61,144 bases of DNA from DATFYP01 sp035626235 (GCA_035626235.1 DASPOB010000014.1:1-61144); one strand, 5' to 3'. Numbered from the stretch's first letter, positions 45,316 through 54,692 are shown. Notes: generated from the sequence alone by a model not told the origin. A program made the numbers and translations.

Positions 45316-47046
45316 TTGCATGGCAGTGAGAAATCCGTGAGAAAGACCGTGGCCTCTTCTATCGTGTTCCTCTGCTCGCTGCTCGTGATGTCCACTTCGG
45401 TGAATGCCACACAGAACCTCGTTGCTGAGTCAGGGTCCAACAGTCAGCCCAACAGTTGGCCATCGTTCATCTACGACAATCAGAACTCGCGTTACAACCC
45501 CGGTTCGGGGATCAACATCTCGAACGTCTGCAATCTTGGACTTGCTTGGGTGTTCTCGACCGGTTCTGCCTCTGTGACTTCCCAGCCCATTGTCTCCAAC
45601 GGAAGCGTGTACTTTGGAGACTGGGCCGCGAATGCCTACTCCCTAAACCTGTCCACAGGGATTCTCAACTGGAAGGTTCACCTTCACGACAACACGCAGG
45701 TTACTGGGACTCCGGCCGTCGCGGGCGGCTTGGTCTATTTCGCCATCCTTTCTGATTCAACTGTCTACGCCCTCAACGAGACCAATGGTAGGATAGTCTG
45801 GGACACTGCAATCTCGTCGGACCCGGGTCTCGGCATCTGGAGTTCGCCCATCGTATACGACGGCAGGCTATTCATCGGCCTCGCGGGCTTGGGAGACGAG
45901 ACAAACTCGTCGCTGCGGGGGCAGCTCGACGCTCTGAATGCAACGTCGGGGGCGGTCATCTGGCGCTTCATCACGGGAATGGGGACGTCGGGCGGGGCGG
46001 GAACCTGGGGTTCAGTCGCCGTGGACAACGACTCGGATACGATTTACTTCGGGACGGGAAATCCCTACGGAAACACAACCTCGACTCTCTATTCCGACTC
46101 CATGATTGCGTTGAACGCAGCGAGCGGGAAGCTGATTTGGTACAATCAAGTTCACGCGGATGACACTCACGACAAGGACTTCGGCGCCACTCCGAACCTA
46201 TTTTCATACGCGACCGGCGGAGTGGAGTATAGGGCTGTCGGTCTGGCGTCAAAGGACGGCAACTACTACATCTTTGACCGAACCAATGGCGCATTGCTCT
46301 CGACAACCTACCTGAACGGCAATTACGTCCATTCCATCGGCAACGCCGGCTTTGTCGGGACCGGTGCTAATACCGAGATTTTTGCCCCGACCTATCAAGA
46401 GAACTACGCAGGTGTGACGGCATTCTTCCCCCGAAACCAGACGGATTCTTGGTCGGCTCCTCAGGGAAGTCAAGTCATTGGAGCCATTGCACTCTCGAAA
46501 GGCGTGGTGTTCTTCGGAGATGAAGCGGGCGACGTCGAGGCGCTCTCCATGAAAAACGGCCAGGGGCTCTTTGCTACAAGGCTCCCGTTCGGGATATGGG
46601 GAGGAGTGACGGTCGCCTCAGATTACCTGCTAGTCCCGAGCTATGCGGCAGGTGGGCAATTGAACTCGACCAACAGGTCACAGCTCGGTGTCTATGCCTA
46701 CTCGATACGTCCTAACACGCATCCCTGCGCCTACCCAAGTAATACACCCGGCGCTTCGACACAGGCCCGAATGACATCGGCAAGCGGGTCAACCATCGCT
46801 ACTTCGTCAGGTGTCGGTATTGTCTCGACTCCGACGGGCGGCGCCAGCGCTGTCAGCAATCAGGGGTCGGTTTCGGAGTATCCACTTCTGATTGTGGCTC
46901 TGGCCGTCCTAGTAATGGCCATTACGGCTTCCTACGTGGCCCTCAGGCGTCCCTCGAAGACGGACGGCCCTGGGCAGTTCGGGCACGTTCAGCATCCCTC
47001 CTCCCACGTCGTCTTCAGGAGTGGCCCTTGTGTTCAAGAGGGCTGA
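45316..47046 (+). CDS. Cell-surface PQQ-type beta-propeller (quinoprotein-like) protein
   Basis: A 576-residue exported protein. A signal peptide (residues about 9-32) precedes an eight-blade-like propeller (about 45-475) with repeated motifs such as SQPIVSNGSVYFGDWAANAY, LNETNGRIVWDTAI and LNAASGKLIWYNQVHADDTH. The NSWPSFIYDNQNSRYNPGSG start and DTHDKDFGATPNLF segment resemble quinoprotein dehydrogenases (PVA/alcohol type). A Ser/Thr-rich stalk (about 480-525) and a C-terminal membrane helix (about 527-549) anchor it outside. Whether it holds PQQ or is only structural is not decided. Just outside the right islet repeat. Confidence 0.8.
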   Translation: MHGSEKSVRKTVASSIVFLCSLLVMSTSVNATQNLVAESGSNSQPNSWPSFIYDNQNSRYNPGSGINISNVCNLGLAWVFSTGSASVTSQPIVSNGSVYFGDWAANAYSLNLSTGILNWKVHLHDNTQVTGTPAVAGGLVYFAILSDSTVYALNETNGRIVWDTAISSDPGLGIWSSPIVYDGRLFIGLAGLGDETNSSLRGQLDALNATSGAVIWRFITGMGTSGGAGTWGSVAVDNDSDTIYFGTGNPYGNTTSTLYSDSMIALNAASGKLIWYNQVHADDTHDKDFGATPNLFSYATGGVEYRAVGLASKDGNYYIFDRTNGALLSTTYLNGNYVHSIGNAGFVGTGANTEIFAPTYQENYAGVTAFFPRNQTDSWSAPQGSQVIGAIALSKGVVFFGDEAGDVEALSMKNGQGLFATRLPFGIWGGVTVASDYLLVPSYAAGGQLNSTNRSQLGVYAYSIRPNTHPCAYPSNTPGASTQARMTSASGSTIATSSGVGIVSTPTGGASAVSNQGSVSEYPLLIVALAVLVMAITASYVALRRPSKTDGPGQFGHVQHPSSHVVFRSGPCVQEG

Positions 47047-47099
47047 CGCCGGCCGTCGTGTCCTGGCGCGCTTCGGCATGCGTTGGCACCGACTGTTCA

Positions 47100-47752
47100 C
47101 TAGAAACCGAGCTTTTCGTTGACGAGAATCACGTTGACGCTGCGCTTTCTCTCGTTCTCCCAAATCAGGATCTTGGGAAGGTTAGCCCCAGGATATCCTA
47201 AGGCCTTCATCCTCGCGTCCTCCAATGCATAGGAGTGACTCCTAAGCCTCGCCATCGCCTCGCCAAGGTCGCTTGTAACTTTCTGCGCCCCCACGAACAG
47301 GATGACGTTGTCCGCCTCGTACGAGTAGGCAGCAATTTGGCTACCTGTCCCGCTGCCCACCACAAGCTGTCCTTTCTCTGTCACCGCATGCACTCTCCCC
47401 GAGGAAGTACTTCGATTGCGTCGCGCTCCTCCTCACTGCATCCTGCCTGACAGGGTCCTTCTCGGCGAGTATCCGGTCTTTGAGGTTCATCCAGGCATGC
47501 TGTCCCGCCTTGAGCAAGCCGGTAAACCCGATTTCGTCCAAAGTGCTGGAACCTGTGGTCATCACGGTGGCGCCGTCAGGCAGCAGAGACTGCACCCTGG
47601 CTAGTGCCTGGTTCGAGTCGGCGACGAGTTCAGCCTTGAATCCATTTTCCCTTAGTGAGTCTATGACCTTCCCAAGGGTGATGGTGTCGGGAAGTTGGCT
47701 CCCAGTTCAGCGTGAGTGTCTGACTGGGCTCCGCGCCTCTCCTGCTCTTCAT
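47100..47752 (-). pseudogene. LUD-domain (LutC/YkgG-like) pseudogene
   Basis: Two overlapping frames encode parts of one LUD-domain protein. Part one includes LLPDGATVMTTGSSTLDEIG, with GFTGLLKAGQHAWMNLKDRI and RQDAVRRSATQSKYFLG. Part two continues HAVTEKGQLVVGSGTGSQIA, then AYSYEADNVILFVGAQKVTS. They join at a GGGG run near 47401, where one extra G causes a frameshift. The N-terminus, from ATG 47752 to about 47705, is in a third frame, implying a second shift. LUD proteins act in lactate utilisation. Either the gene is decaying or the assembly has indel errors. Confidence 0.75.
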
Positions 47753-47819
47753 AGGTGGCACGGCTCGGCGTCCGACTTCGGATTTCTTAGGGCCCCAAGC
47801 CAGATGAACGTGCGTCGCA

Positions 47820-49547
47820 CTAGCTTGTCTCTTGAAGGGCCTTTTGGTCGAGATAGTACTTGCCGTTGATTTCGATGAAGATTCTTGTCTTCCCCTTCCG
47901 ACGTTTCATTATCCTCACGAACATTCTCGACAGGCCGAGCTCCTCTGCGGTCAGAGCAGTCTCCGGACTGACGGCGCCCTTCTCTTGGAATTTCTTGATA
48001 ATCTGACCGACTCTGCCTCCCCCGCCCTCTTGCTCTTCCTTTTCCTGCTGGGCGGTAGGGGCGGGCGCTGATTCCGCCTTCGCCATCGCGGGAGCTACTC
48101 CTTGCTGAGGCTGAGAAGTGACCGCAACCGGGGGCTGCTGGGGCCCAGGACTCTGGCTCGGTCCTACCGAAGGCGCATTAGCGGCCAGCCCCGCCGGGGG
48201 AGCAGGTGCGGTTCGGTCCAATCCTATGGAGTACTCGGTCTTCCTCTTCACATGAACGATTGCTGGACTCGAAGTGTTGTATCCCCGGGCGGCGGCTTGA
48301 ACTGAATAGTCGCCCTCTTTCACCTTGCCGAAAGCTACCTTACCATCCTTACCCGTGACGCCCGCAAGATTCTTCGGTCCGTCCGCCGAAACCCGCGCTT
48401 CAATGATTGTCGAACGCGTCTGTGAATCCAGGACCGTGACCGTAAAGCCGCCCCTGCGGTAATACAGCAGAATGAGGATGAGTATCATGACTGCGGCCAC
48501 TATCACAATGACCATCCACTCCGCCGTGGAGGTGCTCGGCGGCGGCCCCGTGACGGACGAACTCGAGGTTGTAGTGGTCGAGGCCGATGAGGTCAGCATG
48601 ATGGACATCCAGTACGCTTGATTGCCGCGGCCGTTGCCGACAGGCGACCCTTCTCCCTGATCCAATATGATGTAGAACGGACCTGTCCCGACCTGGGCAG
48701 TCCCCGCCCTACCCAAGGCCTGCCCTCCCTGGCTGACACCGAAGCTGGCGCTCCCCGAGGCGTCGACGGAAATCAGAAGCGTGTAGGTCACGTTCTCGCT
48801 TGGCGTCAGATACAACTTCGTCTTATTGCCCCAATTCCCCCCGCTTTGCGCATACTTCGCCTCGATGCCATAGTAACATTGATTCGCTGGGGTGACAAGT
48901 GGATTGGCTGTGTTGCCGCAGACCGCCGGGTTGCCGCAATCGCCCAGATTGCTGCAGTTCGTGTCATTCAGGTTACCGTAAATGTCGACACCAGAGCTAG
49001 CGTTTGTAGAGGATATGGCAAAGCCAAACGTGTGTCCATTGGAGATCGTGCCTTTTACGGCGGCAATTGCCGTGAAGGGCGGCGTGAAGGATTCGACACT
49101 CTGAATCGTACCCACTTCCTGCCTATCATTCACCTGAGCAATCTCCATCCCCGCCGGAGAAAAGGTGGGTTGCAGCGTGACGAGCGAGATGCCAACCTCA
49201 TGAGGCGCAAAAGCCGCTCCGACAGATCCGTTGATTTGCCACAGACTCGCATTCAGGCTGGTATCATGTGTGAAATCATCGTACAGGAGAGGAGCCGCCG
49301 AGGATCCGTAAGCTGTCCGCAATGGAAAAGGCACGACCAGGGCGACAAAGGCAGATGCCGTGAGGACGAGGATTGCCAGAGCGGCTACAGCGCGGTGCAA
49401 CTGCGGCCGTTGGACCAAGTTCGGACGTAAGCGGGCCAAACGTGGATTACTTACGGCTTCCTGATTTGGATGACGGCTCGTCCTCGGCGCGATTGAGATT
49501 TTCCCGAAACTGCTCCTCCGCCCGCTCCTTGAATGCCTGTCAAACAC
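47820..49547 (-). CDS. Transmembrane protein: external lectin-like domain, internal winged helix
   Basis: A 575-residue protein. A basic N-terminus with an uncleaved-looking membrane helix (about residues 54-75) precedes an extracellular concanavalin-like region (about 85-320; LLYDDFTHDTSLNASLWQIN, many sequons). Then come a Ser/Thr stalk, a second membrane helix (about 343-362) ending in YYRRGG, a carboxypeptidase-regulatory-like beta domain (about 364-430, VTGKDGKVAFGKVKEGDYSV) and a Pro/Gln-rich linker (about 440-500). A C-terminal helical winged-helix-like domain (about 508-575) reads TAEELGLSRMFVRIMKRRKG, then KTRIFIEINGKYYLDQKAL. By the positive-inside rule the end is cytoplasmic. It looks like a surface sensor tied to a DNA-binding domain. 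Confidence 0.65.
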   Translation of the reverse strand: MFDRHSRSGRRSSFGKISIAPRTSRHPNQEAVSNPRLARLRPNLVQRPQLHRAVAALAILVLTASAFVALVVPFPLRTAYGSSAAPLLYDDFTHDTSLNASLWQINGSVGAAFAPHEVGISLVTLQPTFSPAGMEIAQVNDRQEVGTIQSVESFTPPFTAIAAVKGTISNGHTFGFAISSTNASSGVDIYGNLNDTNCSNLGDCGNPAVCGNTANPLVTPANQCYYGIEAKYAQSGGNWGNKTKLYLTPSENVTYTLLISVDASGSASFGVSQGGQALGRAGTAQVGTGPFYIILDQGEGSPVGNGRGNQAYWMSIMLTSSASTTTTSSSSVTGPPPSTSTAEWMVIVIVAAVMILILILLYYRRGGFTVTVLDSQTRSTIIEARVSADGPKNLAGVTGKDGKVAFGKVKEGDYSVQAAARGYNTSSPAIVHVKRKTEYSIGLDRTAPAPPAGLAANAPSVGPSQSPGPQQPPVAVTSQPQQGVAPAMAKAESAPAPTAQQEKEEQEGGGGRVGQIIKKFQEKGAVSPETALTAEELGLSRMFVRIMKRRKGKTRIFIEINGKYYLDQKALQETS

Positions 49548-49579
49548 TCGCCCGCCATCGATTCGCCCCTCCGTACGCG

Positions 49580-52027
49580 CTAGGCGGCCATCAGTTTCTC
49601 TCGCAGCCGGGAATTGACCTCCAAGAGTTCGAAGGTCCTCTTGACCGTACTCTCCCCCTCTTTGTATCGCCCCCCGGAGAAGAACTTTCGCACTTCCTGC
49701 TCACGCCCGACGCCGCACCTGGGAACCGCCGAGTTGACTGCTCCCAGTAAGGTCCCAAGGCCATAGGTGTCGCGCAAGAGGTCGTAGTGCCTCTCGAGCC
49801 ATTCCCACAGCACTGCCCGCGCCCTTGGATTCGCCGACGCAAGCGAAACAGCGTACACGGAGTCGGAACGGCTCACCGCTCCGCTCGCGGAAAGGTCGAG
49901 GCACCTTTCGACGAGACGAGCGTCGGGAGGGGATGCCAGCGCACGGTAATACCTCACTCGCTCCGCTTCCCTCTTCTCAGTCTTGACAAGCTTCACTAGG
50001 GCGTCGAAGGCGGACTCGCCTCCCGCCATCACGTATGCCACCGCGACGGCCGACTTCAAGTCAGGGTCGACGGCCTCGTAATCTTCGAAGTGTGGAGATA
50101 GCCGGCGCGCGAAATCGAGACTGGTCCGTGCAAGCTGGGTGGAGACCAGCTCTCTGACCTCGGCGATGGTCTCGTCTTCTCCCTTTCTTGCGTGAAGGCC
50201 CAGCTTCTTGATTTGGGACTCGTAAAACTGCGAGTAGCCCTTTCTCACGGCCGCCGCCTCATCTGCTATCGCCCTGAGATTGATCAGCTGGTCCACGACG
50301 GAGCCCGCGGTCATGGAATCGGAGACGCCGCCGCAGACGGAGACGAACCGGAAGTAAAGATTCGGCTCGACCATCCCCGCCCGCATGAAGAGATAGAGGT
50401 CGTTCATGGTGCCTGCCCTGTCGTGGGGGTGGAGCCTGGCGAAACCCTCCGCGATTCCGTCGTAAGCATTCATGTCGTAAAGCACGCTATAGAACCCAGT
50501 TCGCCCCGGATTTACAATGAGGCCTCGTCGCGATGCCGACTTGATGGAGGAGGAAGGGCGATCGAGCAGCAGCGCCCGGCGTTTCCCTTCGACAAGCAAC
50601 GTCAGGGGGATCGGCCACGTGCTTCCCGGCTCCTTACCCCCGAAGCTGAACCTCCTCTGGCTGAATCTGATTCTTCCCTTCGACGTAGTGACTCTTACGA
50701 TCGGGAATCCCGCTTTCTGAATCCAGGCGCCGGCCACCCTCGAAACTGGAAGCCCCGAGGCCTTCCCGAGCGATTCCCAGAGGTCCTTCCCCTCTGCGTT
50801 CGAATAGGCGAACCTGCGAAGGTATGCGGACACGCCCTTCCTGAACTGGCTCTCACCAATGTAGGATTCGATCATTCGTAGGACGGACGCGCCTTTCCCG
50901 TAGCTGATATCGTCGAAGATTCCTTCTATTTCTTCGACCTTCTTGACCTTCCCTTGAATCGGATGCGTTCCGGAGAGGGCGTCAGAGTTCAGAGCGCGGA
51001 AAGTGTTGTACCTTAGGAAGTCACCCCAGTTGTCCCATTCAGGGTGGAGTCTCTCGAGCACCTTGTTGTCCATGAAGGAGGCGAAACTCTCGTTCAGCCA
51101 GAGGTCGTCCCACCACTTCATCGTCACCAAATCGCCGAACCACTGGTGCGCAATCTCGTGCGCGCTGACGTGTGCGACGCCCCGAAGGTCCGAGGTGCTC
51201 GACCCGCTGTCGGCGAGAAGCAGAGCCTCTCTGAAGGTGATGGCCCCCCAGTTCTCCATGGCTCCCGCCCGATACTCCGGGAGCGCGATGAGGTGAAGCT
51301 TGGGAAGGGGGTACGGGATTGCGAAGTAGCGTCCATACTCCTCTAGCACAGAAGAGGATATGTCTAGGGCGAACCGAGCGCTCTTCGACTGGCCAGGCCT
51401 CGTTGCCGCCACAACTGTTACGTTTCCAGACTTCTTGCTCGACTCTTCGTACCCTCCCACCCCCAGGAAGAACAGATAGGTCGACATCCTAGGAGTAGGC
51501 TCGAAGACGAACCTGGTCCGGCCGCCGGGCTCTTCCCTGGTCGAGGCCACCCGGGTATTAGAGATCACAGACAACCCCTTCCGGGTGATGACCCTGAGCC
51601 TGAAGACTGCCTTGTACGACGGCTCGTCCTTGCAAGGGAAGGCGGTCCTCGCCCGTGCGGGCTCGAAGTCTGTGGCGAGGAGATAGTTTTTCCCGTACTT
51701 CGACTTGTATAGTCCGACAATGGCTCCGTCGGAAACGTGCTTTACGAAATCGACTTGGACCTCGGCTCGTTTCCCTGGAACGCCACGTATTGCCAGCTTG
51801 CCCTTGCGCTTGTCATACCTGAACTTAGTTCCTGCGCCGTTGACCAGGACTCTCTCGATACGCATATCCACGGCGTCCAACGAAAGTGGGTCCTCCGCTC
51901 CCTCCACGTCGATGTCAACCGACCCATTCACGACAGCCTTATCGAAGTCGACGTTCATCGTGAGGTCGTAGGTTTCAATATTCAGACTGAAGACGCCCCA
52001 ACCCGTTGCACCTGGTGGCCATGCCAT
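49580..52027 (-). CDS. M1-family zinc aminopeptidase (paralog 2)
   Basis: An 815-residue enzyme closely related to the one at 23332-25737: shared runs include STYLFFLGVG, GAMENWGAIT, HEIAHQWFGDLVTMKWWDDL and ISYGKGASVLRMIE. The zinc motif starts at about His290, with the distal Glu in LWLNESFASF. It has no signal peptide, so both paralogs are cytoplasmic and may differ in peptide preference, as tricorn factors F2 and F3 do. The start is ATG 52027; a TATA-like CTCAATACTT lies immediately upstream, so a later start is possible. It lies next to the lectin/winged-helix gene but is probably separate. Confidence 0.92.
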   Translation of the reverse strand: MAWPPGATGWGVFSLNIETYDLTMNVDFDKAVVNGSVDIDVEGAEDPLSLDAVDMRIERVLVNGAGTKFRYDKRKGKLAIRGVPGKRAEVQVDFVKHVSDGAIVGLYKSKYGKNYLLATDFEPARARTAFPCKDEPSYKAVFRLRVITRKGLSVISNTRVASTREEPGGRTRFVFEPTPRMSTYLFFLGVGGYEESSKKSGNVTVVAATRPGQSKSARFALDISSSVLEEYGRYFAIPYPLPKLHLIALPEYRAGAMENWGAITFREALLLADSGSSTSDLRGVAHVSAHEIAHQWFGDLVTMKWWDDLWLNESFASFMDNKVLERLHPEWDNWGDFLRYNTFRALNSDALSGTHPIQGKVKKVEEIEGIFDDISYGKGASVLRMIESYIGESQFRKGVSAYLRRFAYSNAEGKDLWESLGKASGLPVSRVAGAWIQKAGFPIVRVTTSKGRIRFSQRRFSFGGKEPGSTWPIPLTLLVEGKRRALLLDRPSSSIKSASRRGLIVNPGRTGFYSVLYDMNAYDGIAEGFARLHPHDRAGTMNDLYLFMRAGMVEPNLYFRFVSVCGGVSDSMTAGSVVDQLINLRAIADEAAAVRKGYSQFYESQIKKLGLHARKGEDETIAEVRELVSTQLARTSLDFARRLSPHFEDYEAVDPDLKSAVAVAYVMAGGESAFDALVKLVKTEKREAERVRYYRALASPPDARLVERCLDLSASGAVSRSDSVYAVSLASANPRARAVLWEWLERHYDLLRDTYGLGTLLGAVNSAVPRCGVGREQEVRKFFSGGRYKEGESTVKRTFELLEVNSRLREKLMAA

Positions 52028-52420
52028 AAGTATTGAGCCGACCTCATGGCCGCTGCTCTTGATGGCCTTCTTTGCAGCTCAAATGATTCCTATCGACACT
52101 TTGGATAGCTTCTGGCTGGGGGGGTTCCTCGCGCGAATGACGGCCTCAGGAGGTTTCAGGCCATGACCTGCGCGTTGAGTGTCTCAGCCATTTTCGTTCG
52201 CATGCATGGAGGCGACAAGCATGCTGGCTGGCGTCGACCTTGTCCTATCATGGCGAGGGTCGCTCCTTGCGGTGAAGGTAATCGAAGGATTATCGTACCC
52301 CCACGTCAGGCGGCCCAGGAGTCGCACGAGGACCCCAGTTACCAGCGCCGTTCCGGCTGACGACCGACCATAGGAATCCCGCAGGTCTTGCAATCCAGCC
52401 TCGTGGTGCTAATGTTTCCC
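52028..52420. other. Intergenic region without a clear gene
   Basis: No open frame with good initiation is seen. On the minus strand a fragment (about 52350-52410) encodes LDCKTCGIPMVGRQPERRW and a stop, a zinc-ribbon-like end without a usual start codon; it could be a relic or start at a non-standard codon. The rest holds the promoter side of the M1 gene. Confidence 0.3.
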
Positions 52421-53254
52421 CTAGAATGCGGCCACTGCTCTCGACCCTTCCTTTACTGCCCTCGCGCGAGGGAACTCCTTCATCAAGACGGCGTAGTTCC
52501 TCCTGTACCCGTTTCTGGGCAAGACAAAGTTTGCTATTGTCCTAAAGCCGCACTGCTGGGCGAAGCGTTTCAACTCAGGGGTGGTGAAGAACCTCACGAA
52601 CGACCTGTCCACGTAAACCTTCACCCCTCGACCCTGTTTGACTGGTTCGTAGCGGGACGCCTCGTCCCGGGGTATCTCGGCCGGAGACTCGGGGAAAGTC
52701 AGGTAAACGTCGTCAGAAATCATCACGTTCGACCTTATCTTTCCCACCGACACCCTTGCGACGACCTTTCCTTTCACTGTCCACTTCTCCACAGATGGTC
52801 TTCCAACGCTATCCCACACTATGTCCGCGACCTTCTCGTAGTCGAAAATCATCACTCCCCGGGGCCTCAGGAAGGAGAACACCCTGACCAGCAGCTTCCT
52901 GATCTGGCCATCACTCACAGGAATGGACCAGTTCAGGCAGACAGCTGCGTCGTACTGAGCGGACGGAAGAACGTCGAAGTAGCTTCCTTTGACGAACCGA
53001 GCATCTACTCCTTCCTTGGAGGCTTCCTTCTTGGCGAATCTTATGTTGTGCGCAGAGATGTCGACGCCAGTAGCCTCGAACCCGAGCTTCGCGAGCTCAC
53101 GGACATGCCGACCGGTACCGCATCCCAGGTCAATCACCGACCTGCATCCGTGCCTTTCCAGCACTGACGAGATCATCCTCACCTCACCCTCCCAATCGCG
53201 GCCCTCAAGGAGCTCGTAGTATGACACAAGTTGGTCGTAGAGGGGCCTACTCAT
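52421..53254 (-). CDS. Class I SAM-dependent methyltransferase
   Basis: A 277-residue Rossmann methyltransferase. Motif I is SVIDLGCGTGRHVRELAKLG (about residues 39-58), motif post-I is ATGVDISAHNIRFAKKEA, and the acidic VKGSYFDVLPSAQYDAAVCL (about 88-107) gives the fold's fourth strand. The C-terminal part (about 150-260) is an inserted beta-rich domain as in small-molecule methyltransferases. It is divergent from the spermidine-synthase-like gene with 57 bp between starts. Substrate unknown. Confidence 0.9.
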   Translation of the reverse strand: MSRPLYDQLVSYYELLEGRDWEGEVRMISSVLERHGCRSVIDLGCGTGRHVRELAKLGFEATGVDISAHNIRFAKKEASKEGVDARFVKGSYFDVLPSAQYDAAVCLNWSIPVSDGQIRKLLVRVFSFLRPRGVMIFDYEKVADIVWDSVGRPSVEKWTVKGKVVARVSVGKIRSNVMISDDVYLTFPESPAEIPRDEASRYEPVKQGRGVKVYVDRSFVRFFTTPELKRFAQQCGFRTIANFVLPRNGYRRNYAVLMKEFPRARAVKEGSRAVAAF

Positions 53255-53311
53255 CTCCTGTCGGCAGGCTTGGAGACGTAATATAGTTGCTTCGAGCCTC
53301 CCCAGCTCAGA

Positions 53312-54055
53312 ATGGTTGTTCGTGAGGGAGGAAAAATCTGCTTCAAGAAGTCACAGTACGTGGTGTACCAGCCCTACGCGGGGCTGCACATCGCCTACCA
53401 TGCCAAAAAGTTCTGTTTCTCGGGACGGTCCAGGTACCAGAAGATAGACATCATCGACAACGACGCGTACGGAAGAATGCTCCTGCTGGACAACAATCTC
53501 CAGCATACATCGTACGACGCTCGGATCTTTAATGACGCCCTCTGCGGCCGGGCCAAGAGGAGCGGGCTGAAACGGCTCATCGTTCTCGGAGGTGGAAGCG
53601 GCCAGACTGCGATGTCGCTGTTGGAATCTCACGAGGTCAGCCAAGTCACGGTGGCCGAGATAGACGGAATGGTCGTCGAGGCCTGTAGGATGCACATCAA
53701 AGGGGTAAAGAAGGCATTCGACGACCAAAGAGTCAGGATAGTCATCGCCGACGCCTTCAGGTTCATCCATGAGACCCACGAGCATTTCGACGCGGCCATC
53801 GTCGATTTCACCGAGTCCCCCGTCGGACTGACCGACAGCCTTGCGGTCCTGAGGCGGCTCTACGCGGATGTCAGCGAAAAGTGCGGGGGCCGCTGCAGCC
53901 AGTACATCGGTTCGTCTGTGGAACTTGCATACGCTCCCAAGGAGAGGAGGTTGGCCCTCGAATTGGGCAAGCGACTCCTATCCGGAGTCAAGTGCGATGA
54001 GGTATTCATCCCATCCTTCGGGGCGCCTCACGTGTTCATGCACGCAGGCTACTAG
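53312..54055 (+). CDS. Spermidine synthase-like aminopropyltransferase
   Basis: A 247-residue protein with the polyamine synthase fold: YQKIDIIDNDAYGRMLLLDN (about residues 43-62), RLIVLGGGSGQTAMSLLESH (about 89-108), VTVAEIDGMVVEACRMH, IVIADAFRFIHET and FDAAIVDFTESPVGLTD. The last corresponds to the D-x-T/S-D active-site region, here DFTES, which is a variation. Family members transfer aminopropyl groups from decarboxylated SAM to make spermidine or branched polyamines. The usual HTYHE-type substrate loop reads LQHTSYDAR, which is close. Probably active, product uncertain. Confidence 0.85.
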   Translation: MVVREGGKICFKKSQYVVYQPYAGLHIAYHAKKFCFSGRSRYQKIDIIDNDAYGRMLLLDNNLQHTSYDARIFNDALCGRAKRSGLKRLIVLGGGSGQTAMSLLESHEVSQVTVAEIDGMVVEACRMHIKGVKKAFDDQRVRIVIADAFRFIHETHEHFDAAIVDFTESPVGLTDSLAVLRRLYADVSEKCGGRCSQYIGSSVELAYAPKERRLALELGKRLLSGVKCDEVFIPSFGAPHVFMHAGY

Positions 54056-54262
54056 CGCAAGAGTGACACAGCCTGTTCGAAGATCAGCCCCTTCTTGATT
54101 GCTCCGACCGAATGGCAACTAGCCGCATGCTGGACGTGGAAGCTGGCGAGTCCGATTGGAGGAGGAAAGCGATCCGGCTTGTCCCTGCGCGTGGATTTTT
54201 TCTCTCGCATTTTCCTATCCTTAGAAGAGTGTAAATACCGCGGCAGAACGAAGCTCGGAAGG

Positions 54263-54466
54263 TTGGAAAGGTCCACTCCCATCGCGCGCTGCGATACCTG
54301 CATCGAGATCGCAGACCGCGCTTTCGATGGAGGTGGCCCGCAGGCCTTCCAGGATGCGGCGAGCACATTTCTCAATCATGTGCTTGAGAAACATACCGAA
54401 GAGCTTCTGGCGTTGCTTGCAGAAAGATACGGTCCGATTTTTCTAGCGAAGCGCGAGCTCAGATAG
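54263..54466 (+). CDS. Small C2H2-like zinc miniprotein
   Basis: A 67-residue gene from TTG 54263, chosen because GTGTAAATAC lies about 30 nt upstream. Residues RCDTCIEIADRAFDGGGPQA then STFLNHVLEKHTEELLALLA give CxxC-x27-HxxxxH, fitting a zinc finger with a long loop. The longer open frame before the TTG is low quality. Family unknown; nucleic-acid or protein binding is likely for such miniproteins. Confidence 0.5.
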   Translation: MERSTPIARCDTCIEIADRAFDGGGPQAFQDAASTFLNHVLEKHTEELLALLAERYGPIFLAKRELR

Positions 54467-54494
54467 AATCACAGGACGCTGGGGTCTTTATCGT

Positions 54495-54692
54495 TCACAC
54501 CACGATCTTGCCGGCGATAAGTAAGGGGGCCTTTGTCCGGGTGTGGATACACTTCTCAGGCATGTGGACATAGCAGTAGGCAGTACCGCAGACGTGACAT
54601 GCGAAGTGAAATGTCATGCCAAGCATCCTCCCACACAGAGCACAGGTGACGGGCTGGTTCTCCGTTCGGTTCCGGTGGTATGATGCCGTCAT
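54495..54692 (-). CDS. AN1-like zinc finger miniprotein
   Basis: A 65-residue protein. It contains TCALCGRMLGMTFHFACHVC (residues about 16-35) and GTAYCYVHMPEKCIHTRTKA, in the order CxxC-x11-CxxC-x4-CxxH then CxH, close to the AN1 zinc-finger pattern. AN1 fingers in archaea and eukaryotes are tied to ubiquitin-like and stress systems. It converges with the small C2H2-like gene (28-bp gap), so two zinc miniproteins face each other. Confidence 0.65.
   Translation of the reverse strand: MTASYHRNRTENQPVTCALCGRMLGMTFHFACHVCGTAYCYVHMPEKCIHTRTKAPLLIAGKIVV

Noticed and set aside
52184..52393. A 69-residue open frame on the minus strand
   Set aside because: No promoter, ribosome-binding site or recognisable motif; only the CxxC fragment in another frame nearby seems of note.
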